A stretch of 64,000 nt of DNA from Methylibium sp. Root1272 (lineage in GTDB: Bacteria; Pseudomonadota; Gammaproteobacteria; Burkholderiales; Burkholderiaceae_C), in assembly GCF_001425905.1 (NCBI RefSeq), contig NZ_LMDY01000001.1, positions 192,890 through 256,889 of the forward strand, given 5' to 3'. This document shows, one piece after another, positions 1-9,120 of this stretch (positions within the stretch are counted from its first letter, which is position 1; each line of letters starts with the position of its first letter). Position numbers and translations under genes: made by a program. Below the pieces are notes generated by a model, which saw only the letters and a list, made by a program, of their open reading frames with translations, made no database searches and was not told the DNA's origin.

Positions 1-320
1 TGCAGGTGCTGGTGGAGGAGAAGCTGTCCGAGCGAGCGGCCGAGCAGGGCGCCGTGCTGCTCGAGCGCCTGCACGCGCTGCGGCACCCCGCGATTCGCGA
101 CGTTCGCGGCCAGGGGCTGCTGGTCGGCGTGGAGATCGATCCCGGGTTCGCCTCGGCCCGCAGCGTGTGCGAGGGCTTGTTGCATGAAGGCGTGCTGAGC
201 AAGGACACCCACGGTACGGTGGTGCGCTTCGCGCCGCCGCTGGTCATCGGTGCGCGCGAGATCGGCGACGCCGTGGCGGCACTGGGGTGCGTGCTCGGGC
301 GCCTGGGCAAGGCAGCGTGA
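1..320 (+). CDS. rocD: Ornithine aminotransferase, C-terminal part (cut by window edge)
   Basis: This is the last ~105 codons of a class III, PLP-dependent aminotransferase; the reading frame is open to the left edge, so the start and the PLP lysine lie outside. The visible end carries a VRGQGLLVGVEID stretch followed by SKDTHGTVVRFAPPLVI, the C-terminal signature of ornithine-oxoacid transaminases, where it contributes to the small C-terminal domain. The family converts ornithine to glutamate semialdehyde in arginine/ornithine breakdown. ArgD-type acetylornithine aminotransferases are the main alternative, but the KDTHG segment fits RocD better. It converges with the next gene, leaving three bases between the two stops. 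Confidence 0.75.
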   Translation, partial: QVLVEEKLSERAAEQGAVLLERLHALRHPAIRDVRGQGLLVGVEIDPGFASARSVCEGLLHEGVLSKDTHGTVVRFAPPLVIGAREIGDAVAALGCVLGRLGKAA

Positions 321-323
321 GCG

Positions 324-1520
324 CTAGCGCTTGAACGGGTTGCGTTCGTCGAGTTCGTCGACGTAGGCCTCGATGCCGGCGCCTTCTCGCGCGAGATAGC
401 GCGCCACGGCGTCCGCAAAGCGCGCGTCGCTCAGCCAGTGCGCGGAATGCGTGCGCACCGGCATCAGGCCTCGGGCCATCTTGTGCTCGCCCTGCGCGCC
501 GCCCTCGAAGCGGCGGTAGCCGTTCTCGATGCACCACTGCAGCGGCTGGTAATAGCAGGCCTCGAAGTGCAGACAGCTGACCGAGACGAGCGCTCCCCAA
601 TAGCGGCCGTAGGCGTGGCCGCGTTCGGGGTCGAGGGCGATCAGCGAGGCGGCAATGGGCTCGCCCTCGCGCCGGGCCGTGAACAGCAGCCAGTGCTGCG
701 GCAGGGCCTCGGCCATGCGGGCGAAGAAGTCGCGCGTCAGGTAGGGCGTCGAGCGGTGCTCGCGGTAGGTGTTGCGGTAGCAGCGGTAGAAGAAGTCCCA
801 GTCGGCGGTGCGGATCTGCGTGCCGATGCGGGTTTCGAACTCGACGCCGGCTTCGCGCACGTAGCGGCGCTCCTGCTGGATCTTCTTGCGCTTGTCGCGC
901 TGCAGACTGGCGAGGAAGTCGGCGAAGTCGGCATAGCCGGCGGGAGCCCGGTTGGTCCAGTGGAACTGCACCGTGCTGCGCAGCATCCAGCCGGCCGCCT
1001 CCGCGGCACTGCGGTCGGCCTCGTCGAGAAAGAGCACGTGCGCCGACGACATGCCGTGTTGCCGGGCGAAGCTTTCCATCGCACGCAGCAGCACGCTGCG
1101 CGCGGCCGGGTCGCGCGCCAGCAGGCGCGAGCCCGGCACCGGCGTGAACGGCACCGCCGACAGCAGCTTCGGGTAGTAGCGCAGACCGGCCTCTTCGTAG
1201 GCCTGGGCCCACGCCCAGTCGAACACGTACTCGCCGTAGGAGTGGCTCTTGAGGTAGAGCGGGCAGGCCGCCGCCAGCATCCCGTCGCGCTCGATCACCA
1301 GGAACTGCGGTGCCCAGCCAGTGCCGGCAACGGCGCTGGCCGACGCGTGCAGCGCACACAGATAAGCATGGCGCGTGAAGGGCGTCGGCGCCGGGCTGGC
1401 GTCGACCAGCGCATCCCAGGCCTGGGCGTCGATGAGGGTCGGATCGGCGTGCACCTGGACCGCCCACGCCTCGGGGTCGCGGGTACCATCGTTCGACAAC
1501 GCGTTTTCTTCCTGATCCAT
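324..1520 (-). CDS. FemAB/GNAT-like acyltransferase (DUF482 family)
   Basis: A protein of about 398 residues of the DUF482 'peptidogalycan biosynthesis' type with a GNAT-like fold. Recognisable parts are the N-terminal AWDALVDASP segment, a YGEYVFDWAWAQAYEE block, and a C-terminal CYYQPLQWCIENG then FEGGAQGEHKMARG motif. The substrate is unknown. The ATG used here overlaps the ATG of nadE on the other strand (shared CATG). An alternative TTG start at 1499 has a good AGGAAG eight bases upstream and would separate the two genes by 19 bases; I regard it as at least as likely. The family assignment is fairly safe; the function is not. Confidence 0.75.
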   Translation of the reverse strand: MDQEENALSNDGTRDPEAWAVQVHADPTLIDAQAWDALVDASPAPTPFTRHAYLCALHASASAVAGTGWAPQFLVIERDGMLAAACPLYLKSHSYGEYVFDWAWAQAYEEAGLRYYPKLLSAVPFTPVPGSRLLARDPAARSVLLRAMESFARQHGMSSAHVLFLDEADRSAAEAAGWMLRSTVQFHWTNRAPAGYADFADFLASLQRDKRKKIQQERRYVREAGVEFETRIGTQIRTADWDFFYRCYRNTYREHRSTPYLTRDFFARMAEALPQHWLLFTARREGEPIAASLIALDPERGHAYGRYWGALVSVSCLHFEACYYQPLQWCIENGYRRFEGGAQGEHKMARGLMPVRTHSAHWLSDARFADAVARYLAREGAGIEAYVDELDERNPFKR

Positions 1521-3198
1521 GCCTGCCACTGTGTCCGCCACGATCGCCCTCGTCCAGTTCAACGCCACCGTCGGCGACCTCGCAGGCAACGCGCAGCGCA
1601 TCGCCCAGTGGTCCCGCCAGGCCTACGCGCAGGGCGCGCGGCTGGTGATCACGCCGGAACTGTCGCTGACCGGCTATCCGCCGGAAGACCTGCTGCTGCG
1701 GCCTGCCTTCATGCGCGCCTGCGACGAAGCGCTGGCCGGCTGCGCCGCGTCGCTGGCCGATCTGCCGGACCTGCAGGTGGTGGTCGGCCATCCGCAGGCG
1801 ATCGATGCGCTGGGGGATCTTCGCACGCGCTCGCTGGCGGTGCAGCGGCGGGTGAATGCGGCCTCGGTGCTGGCCGGCGGGCGCGTCACGGCCACCTATG
1901 CGAAGCGGGAGCTGCCCAACTACCAGGTGTTCGACGAGCGCCGCTACTTCGTATCGGGCCGCGACGCGGGCTTCGGCCCGGTGGTGGTGGAGGCGGGCGG
2001 GTTGCGCATCGGGCTGCTGATCTGCGAAGACGCCTGGTTCGACGAGCCGGCGGCGGCGGCGAAGGCTGCGGGCGCACAGGTGCTGGCGGTGATCAATGCC
2101 TCGCCTTTTCACCTCGGCAAGGCCGAGGAGCGCGAGGAGCGCATGGCGCGGCGCGCGGTGGAGAGCGGACTGCCCTTGCTGTACTCGCACCTGGTCGGCG
2201 GACAGGACGAGGTGGTGTTCGACGGTGCCTCGTTCGCCGTCGATGCGCAGGGCGTCGTGCGGGCGCGGGCCGCGAGTTTCGCGGAGGAAGTGCTGCCGGT
2301 CGAGGTGAGTGCCGCCGGTGAGGTGAGCGGGCCGCTGTCGCCGGCGCCATCGCTCGAATCGCAGGCCTGGGCGGCGCTGGTGACGGGCGTGCGCGACTAC
2401 CTTGGCAAGAACGGCTTCCCCGGCGCCATCATCGGTCTGAGCGGCGGCATCGATTCGGCGCTGGTGCTGACGATCGCGGTCGATGCGCTGGGGGCCGACC
2501 AGGTGAGGGCGGTGATGATGCCCTCGCCGTACACCGCCGACATCTCGTGGATCGACGCCCGCGACATGGCTCGGCGTCTGGGCGTGCAGTACGACGAGAT
2601 CTCGATCGTGCCGATGTTCGAGTCCTTCAAGGCCGCCCTGGCGCTGGAGTTCGCGGGCCTCGCCGAGGATGCGACCGAGGAGAACATCCAGGCGCGTATC
2701 CGCGGCACCCTGCTGATGGCGCTGTCGAACAAGTCGGGCCGCATCGTGCTGACCACCGGCAACAAGAGCGAGATGGCGACCGGCTATTGCACGCTCTACG
2801 GCGACATGGCGGGCGGCTTCGCGGTGATCAAGGACGTGGCCAAGACCCTGGTCTACCGGCTTGCGACCTGGCGCAACGCGCAGGGCCCCGAACCGGTGAT
2901 TCCCGAACGCATCATCACGCGGCCGCCGTCCGCGGAGTTGCGCCCCGACCAGACCGACCAGGACAGCCTGCCGCCCTACGACGTGCTGGACGCGATCCTG
3001 GCGCGCTACATGGAAGACGACCAGGGCGTCGAGGAGATCATCGCGGCGGGCTATGCGCGCACCGATGTGGAGCGCGTGACGCGGCTGATCAAGATCAACG
3101 AGTACAAGCGGCGACAGGCGCCGGTGGGGATTCGCATCACGCACCGCTCGTTCGGCAAGGACTGGCGCTATCCCATCACCTCGAAATTCCGTGCTTAA
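1519..3198 (+). CDS. nadE: Glutamine-dependent NAD+ synthetase
   Basis: 559 residues, two domains. Residues 1 to about 265 form a nitrilase-type glutaminase with the expected Glu47 (ITPELSLTG), a Lys in KRELPNYQVF and the nucleophilic Cys in LLICEDAWF. Residues about 285-559 are the ATP-pyrophosphatase synthetase domain with SGGIDSAL near 308 and TTGNKSEMATGY. The enzyme amidates deamido-NAD to NAD using glutamine-derived ammonia, the last step of NAD synthesis. Length is normal for the bacterial long form. The ATG lies on the CATG shared with the divergent gene and has no purine-rich site before it, so translation may be leaderless or weak. glnB follows 33 bases downstream. Confidence 0.95.
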   Translation: MPATVSATIALVQFNATVGDLAGNAQRIAQWSRQAYAQGARLVITPELSLTGYPPEDLLLRPAFMRACDEALAGCAASLADLPDLQVVVGHPQAIDALGDLRTRSLAVQRRVNAASVLAGGRVTATYAKRELPNYQVFDERRYFVSGRDAGFGPVVVEAGGLRIGLLICEDAWFDEPAAAAKAAGAQVLAVINASPFHLGKAEEREERMARRAVESGLPLLYSHLVGGQDEVVFDGASFAVDAQGVVRARAASFAEEVLPVEVSAAGEVSGPLSPAPSLESQAWAALVTGVRDYLGKNGFPGAIIGLSGGIDSALVLTIAVDALGADQVRAVMMPSPYTADISWIDARDMARRLGVQYDEISIVPMFESFKAALALEFAGLAEDATEENIQARIRGTLLMALSNKSGRIVLTTGNKSEMATGYCTLYGDMAGGFAVIKDVAKTLVYRLATWRNAQGPEPVIPERIITRPPSAELRPDQTDQDSLPPYDVLDAILARYMEDDQGVEEIIAAGYARTDVERVTRLIKINEYKRRQAPVGIRITHRSFGKDWRYPITSKFRA

Positions 3199-3570
<372 letters not shown>

Positions 3571-3582
3571 TCGAACTGAAGC

Positions 3583-4170
3583 TCAGGTCCGGCTGTAGTC
3601 GTCGCGGCCGCCGCCCTGCGCAGCCTGCGCCGCGAGCCGATCGAGCAGGGCGGACGGCTCGTCACCGATCTCCAGCGTCTCGCGTGTGCCCTCAGAGACG
3701 AAGCCGGCGTCCACCGTCTGTTGCATGAACGCGATCAGCGTGTCGTAGTAGCCCCCGACGTTGAGCAGGCCGATCGGCTGGTCGTGGTAACCGAGCTGCC
3801 GCCAGGTCCACACCTCGAACAACTCCTCGAGGGTACCGATGCCGCCGGGCAGCGCCAGGAAGGCGTCGGCCTGCTCGGCCATCCGTTGCTTGCGCTGGTG
3901 CATGGTCTCGACCACGTGCAGTTCGCTGAGGCCGGGGTGTCCGACCTCGCGCTCCATCAGTGAGCGCGGGATCACGCCGATCACCTGCGCGCCACCGTCC
4001 AGGGCAGCGTCCGCGACGATGCCCATCAGGCCGACATTGCCGCCGCCGTAGACCAATTGCCAGCCTCGCTGCGCGATCTGTCGGCCGATGGCCCGGGCCG
4101 CCTGCGCATGGGCCGGATCGTTGCCGTGACGCGAGCCGCAGTACACGCACAGCGTGAAGCGTTTCGTCAT
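3583..4170 (-). CDS. LOG-family nucleoside monophosphate phosphoribohydrolase
   Basis: 195 residues of the TIGR00730/LOG family. The Rossmann-like N-terminus starts [11 protein letters not shown] and has [10 protein letters not shown]; the catalytic motif [16 protein letters not shown] is intact. Characterised relatives cleave the base from nucleoside 5'-monophosphates and activate cytokinins in plants; in bacteria they are often annotated only as Rossmann-fold proteins. The chosen ATG gives the normal length; upstream in-frame codons would add a Cys-rich stretch inside the dgkA end and are unlikely. It is the last gene of a six-gene minus-strand run and converges on glnB with a 12-base gap. 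Confidence 0.88.
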   Translation of the reverse strand: MTKRFTLCVYCGSRHGNDPAHAQAARAIGRQIAQRGWQLVYGGGNVGLMGIVADAALDGGAQVIGVIPRSLMEREVGHPGLSELHVVETMHQRKQRMAEQADAFLALPGGIGTLEELFEVWTWRQLGYHDQPIGLLNVGGYYDTLIAFMQQTVDAGFVSEGTRETLEIGDEPSALLDRLAAQAAQGGGRDDYSRT

Positions 4171-4183
4171 GTCCCGTGCCTCG

Positions 4184-4564
4184 TCAAGCGCCGAAGCGAT
4201 GCCAGAGTGCGGCCACCCAGATGCCCACGCACAACAGCAGCGACAGCAGCACTGCGGCACTGGCCAGGTCCTTGGCGCGCTTGGACAGGTCGTGCAGTTC
4301 GTAGCTGACGCGGTCGATGGCGGCCTCGATGCCGGAGTTGAGCAACTCCACGATCAGCACCAGCAGCACCGATCCGACCAGCAGCGACACCTCGATCCAG
4401 CTGCCGCCCAGCCAGAAGGCCGCGGGCAGCAGCAGCACGGCGGCCCAGACCTCCTGGCGGAAGGCACTCTCGCCGCGGTAGGCGGTCTGCAGCCCGTCCA
4501 TCGAGTAGCCGGCCGCGCGGATCACGCGGTCCAGGCCGGTGCGGCCTTTGTAGGGGTTGCTCAT
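4184..4564 (-). CDS. dgkA: Diacylglycerol kinase
   Basis: 126 residues with three membrane helices, the architecture of the small integral-membrane DgkA. The family core [15 protein letters not shown] and the following [11 protein letters not shown] are present, containing the catalytic Glu and the metal/ATP-binding acidic residues. It phosphorylates diacylglycerol to phosphatidic acid in the inner membrane, recycling lipid from membrane-derived oligosaccharide or envelope synthesis. It lies 13 bases upstream of the LOG gene and 42 bases downstream of the RDD gene, so it is probably co-transcribed with both. Confidence 0.93.
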   Translation of the reverse strand: MSNPYKGRTGLDRVIRAAGYSMDGLQTAYRGESAFRQEVWAAVLLLPAAFWLGGSWIEVSLLVGSVLLVLIVELLNSGIEAAIDRVSYELHDLSKRAKDLASAAVLLSLLLCVGIWVAALWHRFGA

Positions 4565-4606
4565 GGCGCGCGATGGTAACTGCGGCGTATGGCGCCGCCG
4601 CGAATC

Positions 4607-5155
4607 TCAGTCGCGCGCTGTGGGCGCGGTGGTGCGCGTGTCGACGAGCCGGGTGCCGCACAGCGCGTCGTGCCAGAACTGGCGCTGTGGGTGCAGCTTC
4701 GACGACAACGCATAGAGCACGACCCCGGCGCCGAGCACCGCAGCCAGGCGCGCACCGCTGTCATGCCAGCCGGCCAACCAAGCCAAGGCCAGAGCGGGCA
4801 GGAACCACACCCAGGCGGCGAGGTAGCGCAACAGGGCGCGGGCACGCGTGAGCCGCTGGCCGTCGGCCGTCTGCAGGTGGATGCGCCAGGTCTGCATCGG
4901 CAGCGTCTGGCCGGTCCGCGACCAGTACCACGTGAAGTAGACGCCGGGCGCAAGCAAGAAAGCGGTCAACAGCAGACCCTGCCGTCCCACCATCGCATTG
5001 CGCTGGTCCGTGAGCACCGAGTAGATCAGCGCGCAGAAGAACACCACGCCGAACAGCAGCACGCCTTCGTACAGGAAGCAGGCCAGCCGGCGGCGCAGAG
5101 GGGGCGTTGGTCGCCCCGGCGGTTCGATGCCGGCTTGCACGTTCGGTGTCGGCAC
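4607..5155 (-). CDS. RDD family membrane protein
   Basis: 182 residues with an N-terminal RRRLACFLYEGVLLFGVVFF helix, a second helix about 50 residues later, and a third, W-rich helix. The TWRIHLQTADGQRLTRARALLRY block and the terminal LVDTR are typical of RDD proteins in Burkholderiales sigma-factor operons. RDD proteins are three-helix inner-membrane proteins of mostly unknown function, with some suggested transport roles. The stop of the upstream DUF3106 gene is only three bases away, so the two are almost certainly translated from one message. Confidence 0.85.
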   Translation of the reverse strand: MPTPNVQAGIEPPGRPTPPLRRRLACFLYEGVLLFGVVFFCALIYSVLTDQRNAMVGRQGLLLTAFLLAPGVYFTWYWSRTGQTLPMQTWRIHLQTADGQRLTRARALLRYLAAWVWFLPALALAWLAGWHDSGARLAAVLGAGVVLYALSSKLHPQRQFWHDALCGTRLVDTRTTAPTARD

Positions 5156-5158
5156 GTC

Positions 5159-5911
5159 TCAGGGCTTGCGGCGTGGCTCGGTCGCCGCGCCCTGGGGGCC
5201 GCGCCGCGGCAGCAGGGTGGTCGAATCGACGAACTCCGGTGTCGCCGCCACTTTCGGCAGGCCGGTCTGCTGGTGCAGCGGCGGGGCAGGGCGCGTCGAC
5301 ATCAGGTTGGTCGTGGCGCCCGGCTTGGCCTGCGTCAGCCCCGGCGTCACGGCGCGCGGTTTGCGGGCTTCCAGCAACGGGTTGGGAACCGTGTTGACCT
5401 TGGTCTCGGCCGCGGAGGGGAGGGCACGCACATTGTTGCCCTTGCCCGCGCCGCTCTTGGCGCGGGCGGCAAGGTCGCGCCGCTGGTTTTCCGGCAGGGA
5501 TTGGTAGGCCTCCCAGCGCTGTTGTCGTTCCTGCGGGCTCAGGTCCTTGGCTTCCTGGTAGTTCACGCGCGCTTCGGTGCGCTGCTTGGCGCTGAGACTC
5601 ACCCAGTCGGACATGCGCTGTTGGACGCGGCTGCGCTCGTCGGGCGACATGCGGTCGAAGCGCGATGCCAGTTCCAGCCATTTCTGCTTGCGCGTGGGAT
5701 CGATCGAGGCCCAATCTCCCTGGAGCGGCGCCAGCGCCTGGCGCTGTGCCGGGCCGAGGGTGTTCCAACTGGGGCCGCCTGCATCCGGGCCGGCGGCCAC
5801 GGCCGGCGATGCGGCCAGGGTCGTCAACGCGCACAGCAGCACGGCAGCAGCCAGCAGGGTCATCGCCGGAAGCCGCGCAGCGAGCGGCTGCAGGAACGTG
5901 AAAACCGTCAT
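5159..5911 (-). CDS. Exported DUF3106 protein
   Basis: 250 residues starting with a signal or anchor segment (hydrophobic run AARLPAMTLLAAAVLLCALTT, then AVAAG). The central part, about residues 45-140, holds LGPAQRQALAPLQGDW, MSPDERSRVQQRMSDW and LSPQERQQRWEAYQSLPENQR, repeated helical motifs typical of DUF3106 and reminiscent of periplasmic stress-sensing CpxP/Spy-like helices. The C-terminal hundred residues are Pro/Ala-rich and low complexity. It sits two bases after the DUF3619 gene in the sigma-factor operon, so a periplasmic accessory or sensor role for that system is a reasonable guess, but no function is established. Confidence 0.82.
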   Translation of the reverse strand: MTVFTFLQPLAARLPAMTLLAAAVLLCALTTLAASPAVAAGPDAGGPSWNTLGPAQRQALAPLQGDWASIDPTRKQKWLELASRFDRMSPDERSRVQQRMSDWVSLSAKQRTEARVNYQEAKDLSPQERQQRWEAYQSLPENQRRDLAARAKSGAGKGNNVRALPSAAETKVNTVPNPLLEARKPRAVTPGLTQAKPGATTNLMSTRPAPPLHQQTGLPKVAATPEFVDSTTLLPRRGPQGAATEPRRKP

Positions 5912-5913
5912 CC

Positions 5914-6366
5914 TCAGTCGTTTCCGGTCGAACCGGGCAAGCGAAGGAACTCGGCGAAACCGGCGTCGGTGTAGGCCGCCGGCGGCAGGTCATCGGCCAG
6001 CAGGGCGGCATCGACCTCGGCAGCGGCGCTGATCTGGTCGTCGTCGTGCTGGATCTGGATCAGCACCAGGCCGGCCACCAGCGCGATCAACGGCGCCAGC
6101 GTCGCGAGCCGCCAGCCCCAGCCGGGCTCGCCGCCCCAGGCCAGCACGCCGCCACCGACTCGGGTCGGCGTCGGCGCGGTGCGCGCTGCCGTCTGGCGCG
6201 CGCGCACCAGCGCCTGCTCGCGGGCGAAACGAAGGCGTTCCGTCACATCGCCGGGCAGGCTGTCGGCATGCGTGCTGAGGGCCGCCGCGACGCGCAGCGC
6301 AAAGCGGTCTTCGAGCGACTGGTGATCCAGCCGGGCAGATCCCGTGACGACGTTCGGTTTATTCAT
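5914..6366 (-). CDS. DUF3619 single-pass membrane protein, possible anti-sigma factor
   Basis: 150 residues with an N-terminal ~80-residue soluble part rich in Arg/Ala helices (EDRFALRVAAALSTHAD), one predicted membrane helix around residues 90-108 (ATLAPLIALVAGLVLIQI), and a short acidic C-terminus. The ATG overlaps the sigma-factor stop by four bases (ATGA), signalling coupled translation. DUF3619 is an unnamed family. Its topology, size and position immediately after a sigma factor match a membrane anti-sigma factor; that role is inferred here. Confidence 0.8.
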   Translation of the reverse strand: MNKPNVVTGSARLDHQSLEDRFALRVAAALSTHADSLPGDVTERLRFAREQALVRARQTAARTAPTPTRVGGGVLAWGGEPGWGWRLATLAPLIALVAGLVLIQIQHDDDQISAAAEVDAALLADDLPPAAYTDAGFAEFLRLPGSTGND

Positions 6367-6929
6367 GGCAGCACCCCTCTGGCCTTCAAGGCCTGCGCCA
6401 AGCTGTGCACTGCCCGGGAGCAATGGGTCTTGACGCTGCCCTCCGAGCAGCCCATCGATTGAGCGGTCTCGGCGACATCGAGTTCCTCCCAGTAACGCAG
6501 CAGGAAGGCCTCCCGTTGACGCCCCGGCAACCGCGCCACTTCGGCCTCGATCGCGAGCAGGATCTGGGCCCGCGCCACACTGTCGGCGGCGGTCTCGACG
6601 GTGGCGGCCCCACCGGCCGCCGCCAGAGTTTCGAGCAGATCGAAGTCGCCATCGGCGTCGGCGGGCTCGAAATCCGAGAAATTGCGCACGACCGCGTTGC
6701 GCACCTTCTGGCGACGGAACCAGTCCATCATGGCATTCGAGAGGATGCGCTGGAACAGCAGCGGCAACTCGGCCGGGGGCCGGTCGGCGTACTTCTCGGC
6801 CAGCCGGATCATCGAGTCCTGCACGATGTCGAGCGCAGCGTCGTCGTCGCGAACGGCATAGACGGCGCGCTTGAAGGCGCGCTTTTCGACGCTCTTGAGG
6901 AAGTCGCTGAGTTCTTTGTCGGAAGCCAA
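6363..6929 (-). CDS. RNA polymerase sigma factor (sigma-70 family, ECF-like)
   Basis: 188 residues. Region 2 spans about residues 15-85, with AALDIVQDSMIRLAEKY and LLFQRILSNAMMDWFRRQK; region 4 spans about 125-185, with LPGRQREAFLLRYWEELDVAETAQSMGCSEGSVKTHCSRAVHSL. There is no region 1 or 3, as in ECF factors. The start codon is TTG at the upper end, with a weak ribosome site, but no better start is available and the N-terminus ASDKELSDFLKSVE is a typical family beginning. It heads the operon with DUF3619, DUF3106 and RDD. A minus-strand CATAAT about 40 bases upstream could be its -10 element. Confidence 0.9.
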   Translation of the reverse strand: MASDKELSDFLKSVEKRAFKRAVYAVRDDDAALDIVQDSMIRLAEKYADRPPAELPLLFQRILSNAMMDWFRRQKVRNAVVRNFSDFEPADADGDFDLLETLAAAGGAATVETAADSVARAQILLAIEAEVARLPGRQREAFLLRYWEELDVAETAQSMGCSEGSVKTHCSRAVHSLAQALKARGVLP

Positions 6930-7176
6930 GAGGCGCGGCTGGTTCGCCGTGGCTTTGGAGAGGCCGCGGATTATGTCATTGCACCTGGATGCGGCGACCT
7001 GCGCCGTGCTGGTGCCGGGTGGATGCCATAATGTGCGTTCGCAAAACGCTCATTGGTCTTCAACACCATCCGACCCGGGTGGCTTTGCCAGACCGCGCAG
7101 GCCCCACATCCACCCCACCAGGGTGCGAAGAGGGGCACCGATGGTTTTTCGTCAGAGAAATTCACAAAGGTTCGAA
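6930..7176. promoter_or_regulatory. Divergent control region between the sigma factor and ilvB
   Basis: 247 bases with no gene. On the plus strand TGC-CATAAT at 7024-7032 looks like an extended -10 for the ilv operon; no convincing -35 lies upstream. On the minus strand CATAAT (plus-strand ATTATG, 6971-6976) may be the -10 for the sigma-factor gene. The roughly 140-base leader of ilvB would be long enough for regulation, but I found neither a leader peptide with a run of Ile/Leu/Val codons nor a clear terminator hairpin in it. Confidence 0.3.
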
Positions 7177-8952
7177 ATGGACATGTCTGCCGCGGAAATC
7201 AAGCGGGCCGCCACGGCCCAACCGCATCCCTCCCAATCTGCCGAACCCAACGGTTCGGAAATCCTCGTTCGCTGCCTGCAGGCCGAAGGTGTCAAGTACC
7301 TTTGGGGCTATCCGGGCGGCGCCGTGTTGTACATCTACGACGCGCTGTACAAGCAGGAGACGATCGAGCACGTGCTGGTGCGCCATGAACAGGCGGCCAT
7401 CCATGCGGCCGATGGCTACGCCCGCGCGACCGGTGACGTGGGCGTTGCGCTTGTGACGTCGGGGCCGGGCGTGACGAATGCCGTCACCGGCATCGCCACC
7501 GCCTACATGGATTCGATCCCGATGGTGATCATCACCGGCCAGGTGCCCACGCCGGCGATCGGCCTCGACGCCTTTCAGGAGTGCGACACCGTCGGCATCA
7601 CCCGTCCGATCGTCAAGCACAACTTCCTGGTCAAGGATGTGCGCGAGCTGGCGCTGACGATGAAGAAGGCCTTCCACATCGCTCGTACCGGCCGTCCCGG
7701 GCCGGTGGTGGTCGACGTGCCGAAGGACGTGTCGCTGAAGACCGCGCCCTTCCATTACCCCGCCACGGTCGAGATGCGTTCGTACAGCCCGGCGAAAAAG
7801 GGCCACAGCGGCCAGATCCGCAAGGCGGTGCAATTGCTGCTGCAGGCCAAGCGCCCGTACATCTACACCGGCGGCGGCGTGATTCTCGGCAATGCGTCGG
7901 CGCAACTGCGACAGCTGGTCGATCTGCTCGGCTACCCGTGCACCAACACGCTGATGGGCCTGGGCGCCTTTCCGTCGACCGATCCGCGCTTCCTGGGCAT
8001 GCTGGGTATGCACGGCACCTACGAAGCCAACATGACGATGCAGAACTGCGATGTCCTGCTGGCCGTGGGGGCGCGCTTCGACGACCGCGTGATCGGCAAC
8101 CCGAAGCACTTCGCTTCGGTGGAACGCAAGATCGTGCACGTCGACATCGATCCTTCGAGCATCTCCAAGCGCGTGAAGGTCGACATCCCGATCGTCGGCG
8201 ACGTGAAGGAAGTGCTGCAAGAGCTGATCTCGCAGATCAAGGAAGCGCAGGCGCGCCCGGACGCCCAGGCGCTGTCGGCCTGGTGGAAGCAGATCGCCGA
8301 ATGGCGTGGCCGCGAGTGCTTGAAGTACAAGAATTCCGACGAAGTCATCAAGCCTCAGTACGTGGTCGAGAAGCTGTGGGAACTGACCCGCGAGCGCGAC
8401 ACCTACATCACCTCCGACGTCGGCCAGCACCAGATGTGGGCCGCGCAGTACTACCGCTTCGACGAGCCGCGGCGCTGGATCAACTCCGGCGGCCTGGGCA
8501 CGATGGGCGTGGGCCTGCCGTATGCGATGGGCATCAAGCTCGCGAAGCCGGACTCCGATGTCTTCTGCATCACGGGCGAAGGCTCGATCCAGATGTGCAT
8601 CCAGGAGCTGTCGACCTGCCTGCAGTACAAGACGCCGGTCAAGGTGATCTCGTTGAACAACCGCTACCTGGGCATGGTGCGGCAGTGGCAGGAGCTCGAT
8701 TACGGCGGCCGCTATTCGCACAGCTACATGGAGGCGCTGCCCGATTTCGTGAAGCTGGCCGAAGCCTATGGCCACGTCGGCCTGAAGATCGAGAAGCCCA
8801 GCGAGGTGGAACCCGCGCTGCGCGAAGCGATCCGGCTGAAGGATCGCACGGTCTTTCTCGACATCCGCACCGACCCGACCGAGAACGTCTGGCCGATGGT
8901 TCAGGCCGGAAAGGGCATCTCCGAGATGCTGCTGGGCTCGGAAGACCTGTAA
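7177..8952 (+). CDS. ilvB: Acetolactate synthase, large (catalytic) subunit
   Basis: 591 residues, a thiamine-diphosphate enzyme with three domains. The catalytic Glu is in VRHEQAAIHAADGYARATG; the TPP/Mg site is ITGEGSIQM followed by SLNNRYLGMV; the FAD-domain MLGMHGTYEANM is present. It condenses pyruvate with itself or with 2-oxobutyrate, the first committed step to valine/leucine and isoleucine. The start is taken at 7177 (AAAGG seven bases upstream). An in-frame ATG at 7141 with GAGGGG before it would add 12 residues and cannot be excluded. It heads ilvB-ilvH-ilvC. Confidence 0.95.
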   Translation: MDMSAAEIKRAATAQPHPSQSAEPNGSEILVRCLQAEGVKYLWGYPGGAVLYIYDALYKQETIEHVLVRHEQAAIHAADGYARATGDVGVALVTSGPGVTNAVTGIATAYMDSIPMVIITGQVPTPAIGLDAFQECDTVGITRPIVKHNFLVKDVRELALTMKKAFHIARTGRPGPVVVDVPKDVSLKTAPFHYPATVEMRSYSPAKKGHSGQIRKAVQLLLQAKRPYIYTGGGVILGNASAQLRQLVDLLGYPCTNTLMGLGAFPSTDPRFLGMLGMHGTYEANMTMQNCDVLLAVGARFDDRVIGNPKHFASVERKIVHVDIDPSSISKRVKVDIPIVGDVKEVLQELISQIKEAQARPDAQALSAWWKQIAEWRGRECLKYKNSDEVIKPQYVVEKLWELTRERDTYITSDVGQHQMWAAQYYRFDEPRRWINSGGLGTMGVGLPYAMGIKLAKPDSDVFCITGEGSIQMCIQELSTCLQYKTPVKVISLNNRYLGMVRQWQELDYGGRYSHSYMEALPDFVKLAEAYGHVGLKIEKPSEVEPALREAIRLKDRTVFLDIRTDPTENVWPMVQAGKGISEMLLGSEDL

Positions 8953-9120
8953 GGCCTGCCGCACGCGCGGCGCGAGGGCGACGGGCTTGCCGGTCTGCCG
9001 CCAGGAGCGCAGCGAGTGCGACAGCCGGGGTTGCAACCACTTCACCATTTCATCGAAGCGCGTGGCCAAGGGGCTGCGGTTACCGCCGCAATCCTGAAGA
9101 GCGCGAAGGACGATCTACCC

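Noticed and set aside
8953-9120. A hidden gene or longer ilvH start in the ilvB-ilvH gap
   Set aside because: An in-frame extension exists, but the IlvH N-terminus is well defined at the ATG at 9121 and the extra residues have no similarity to the family.
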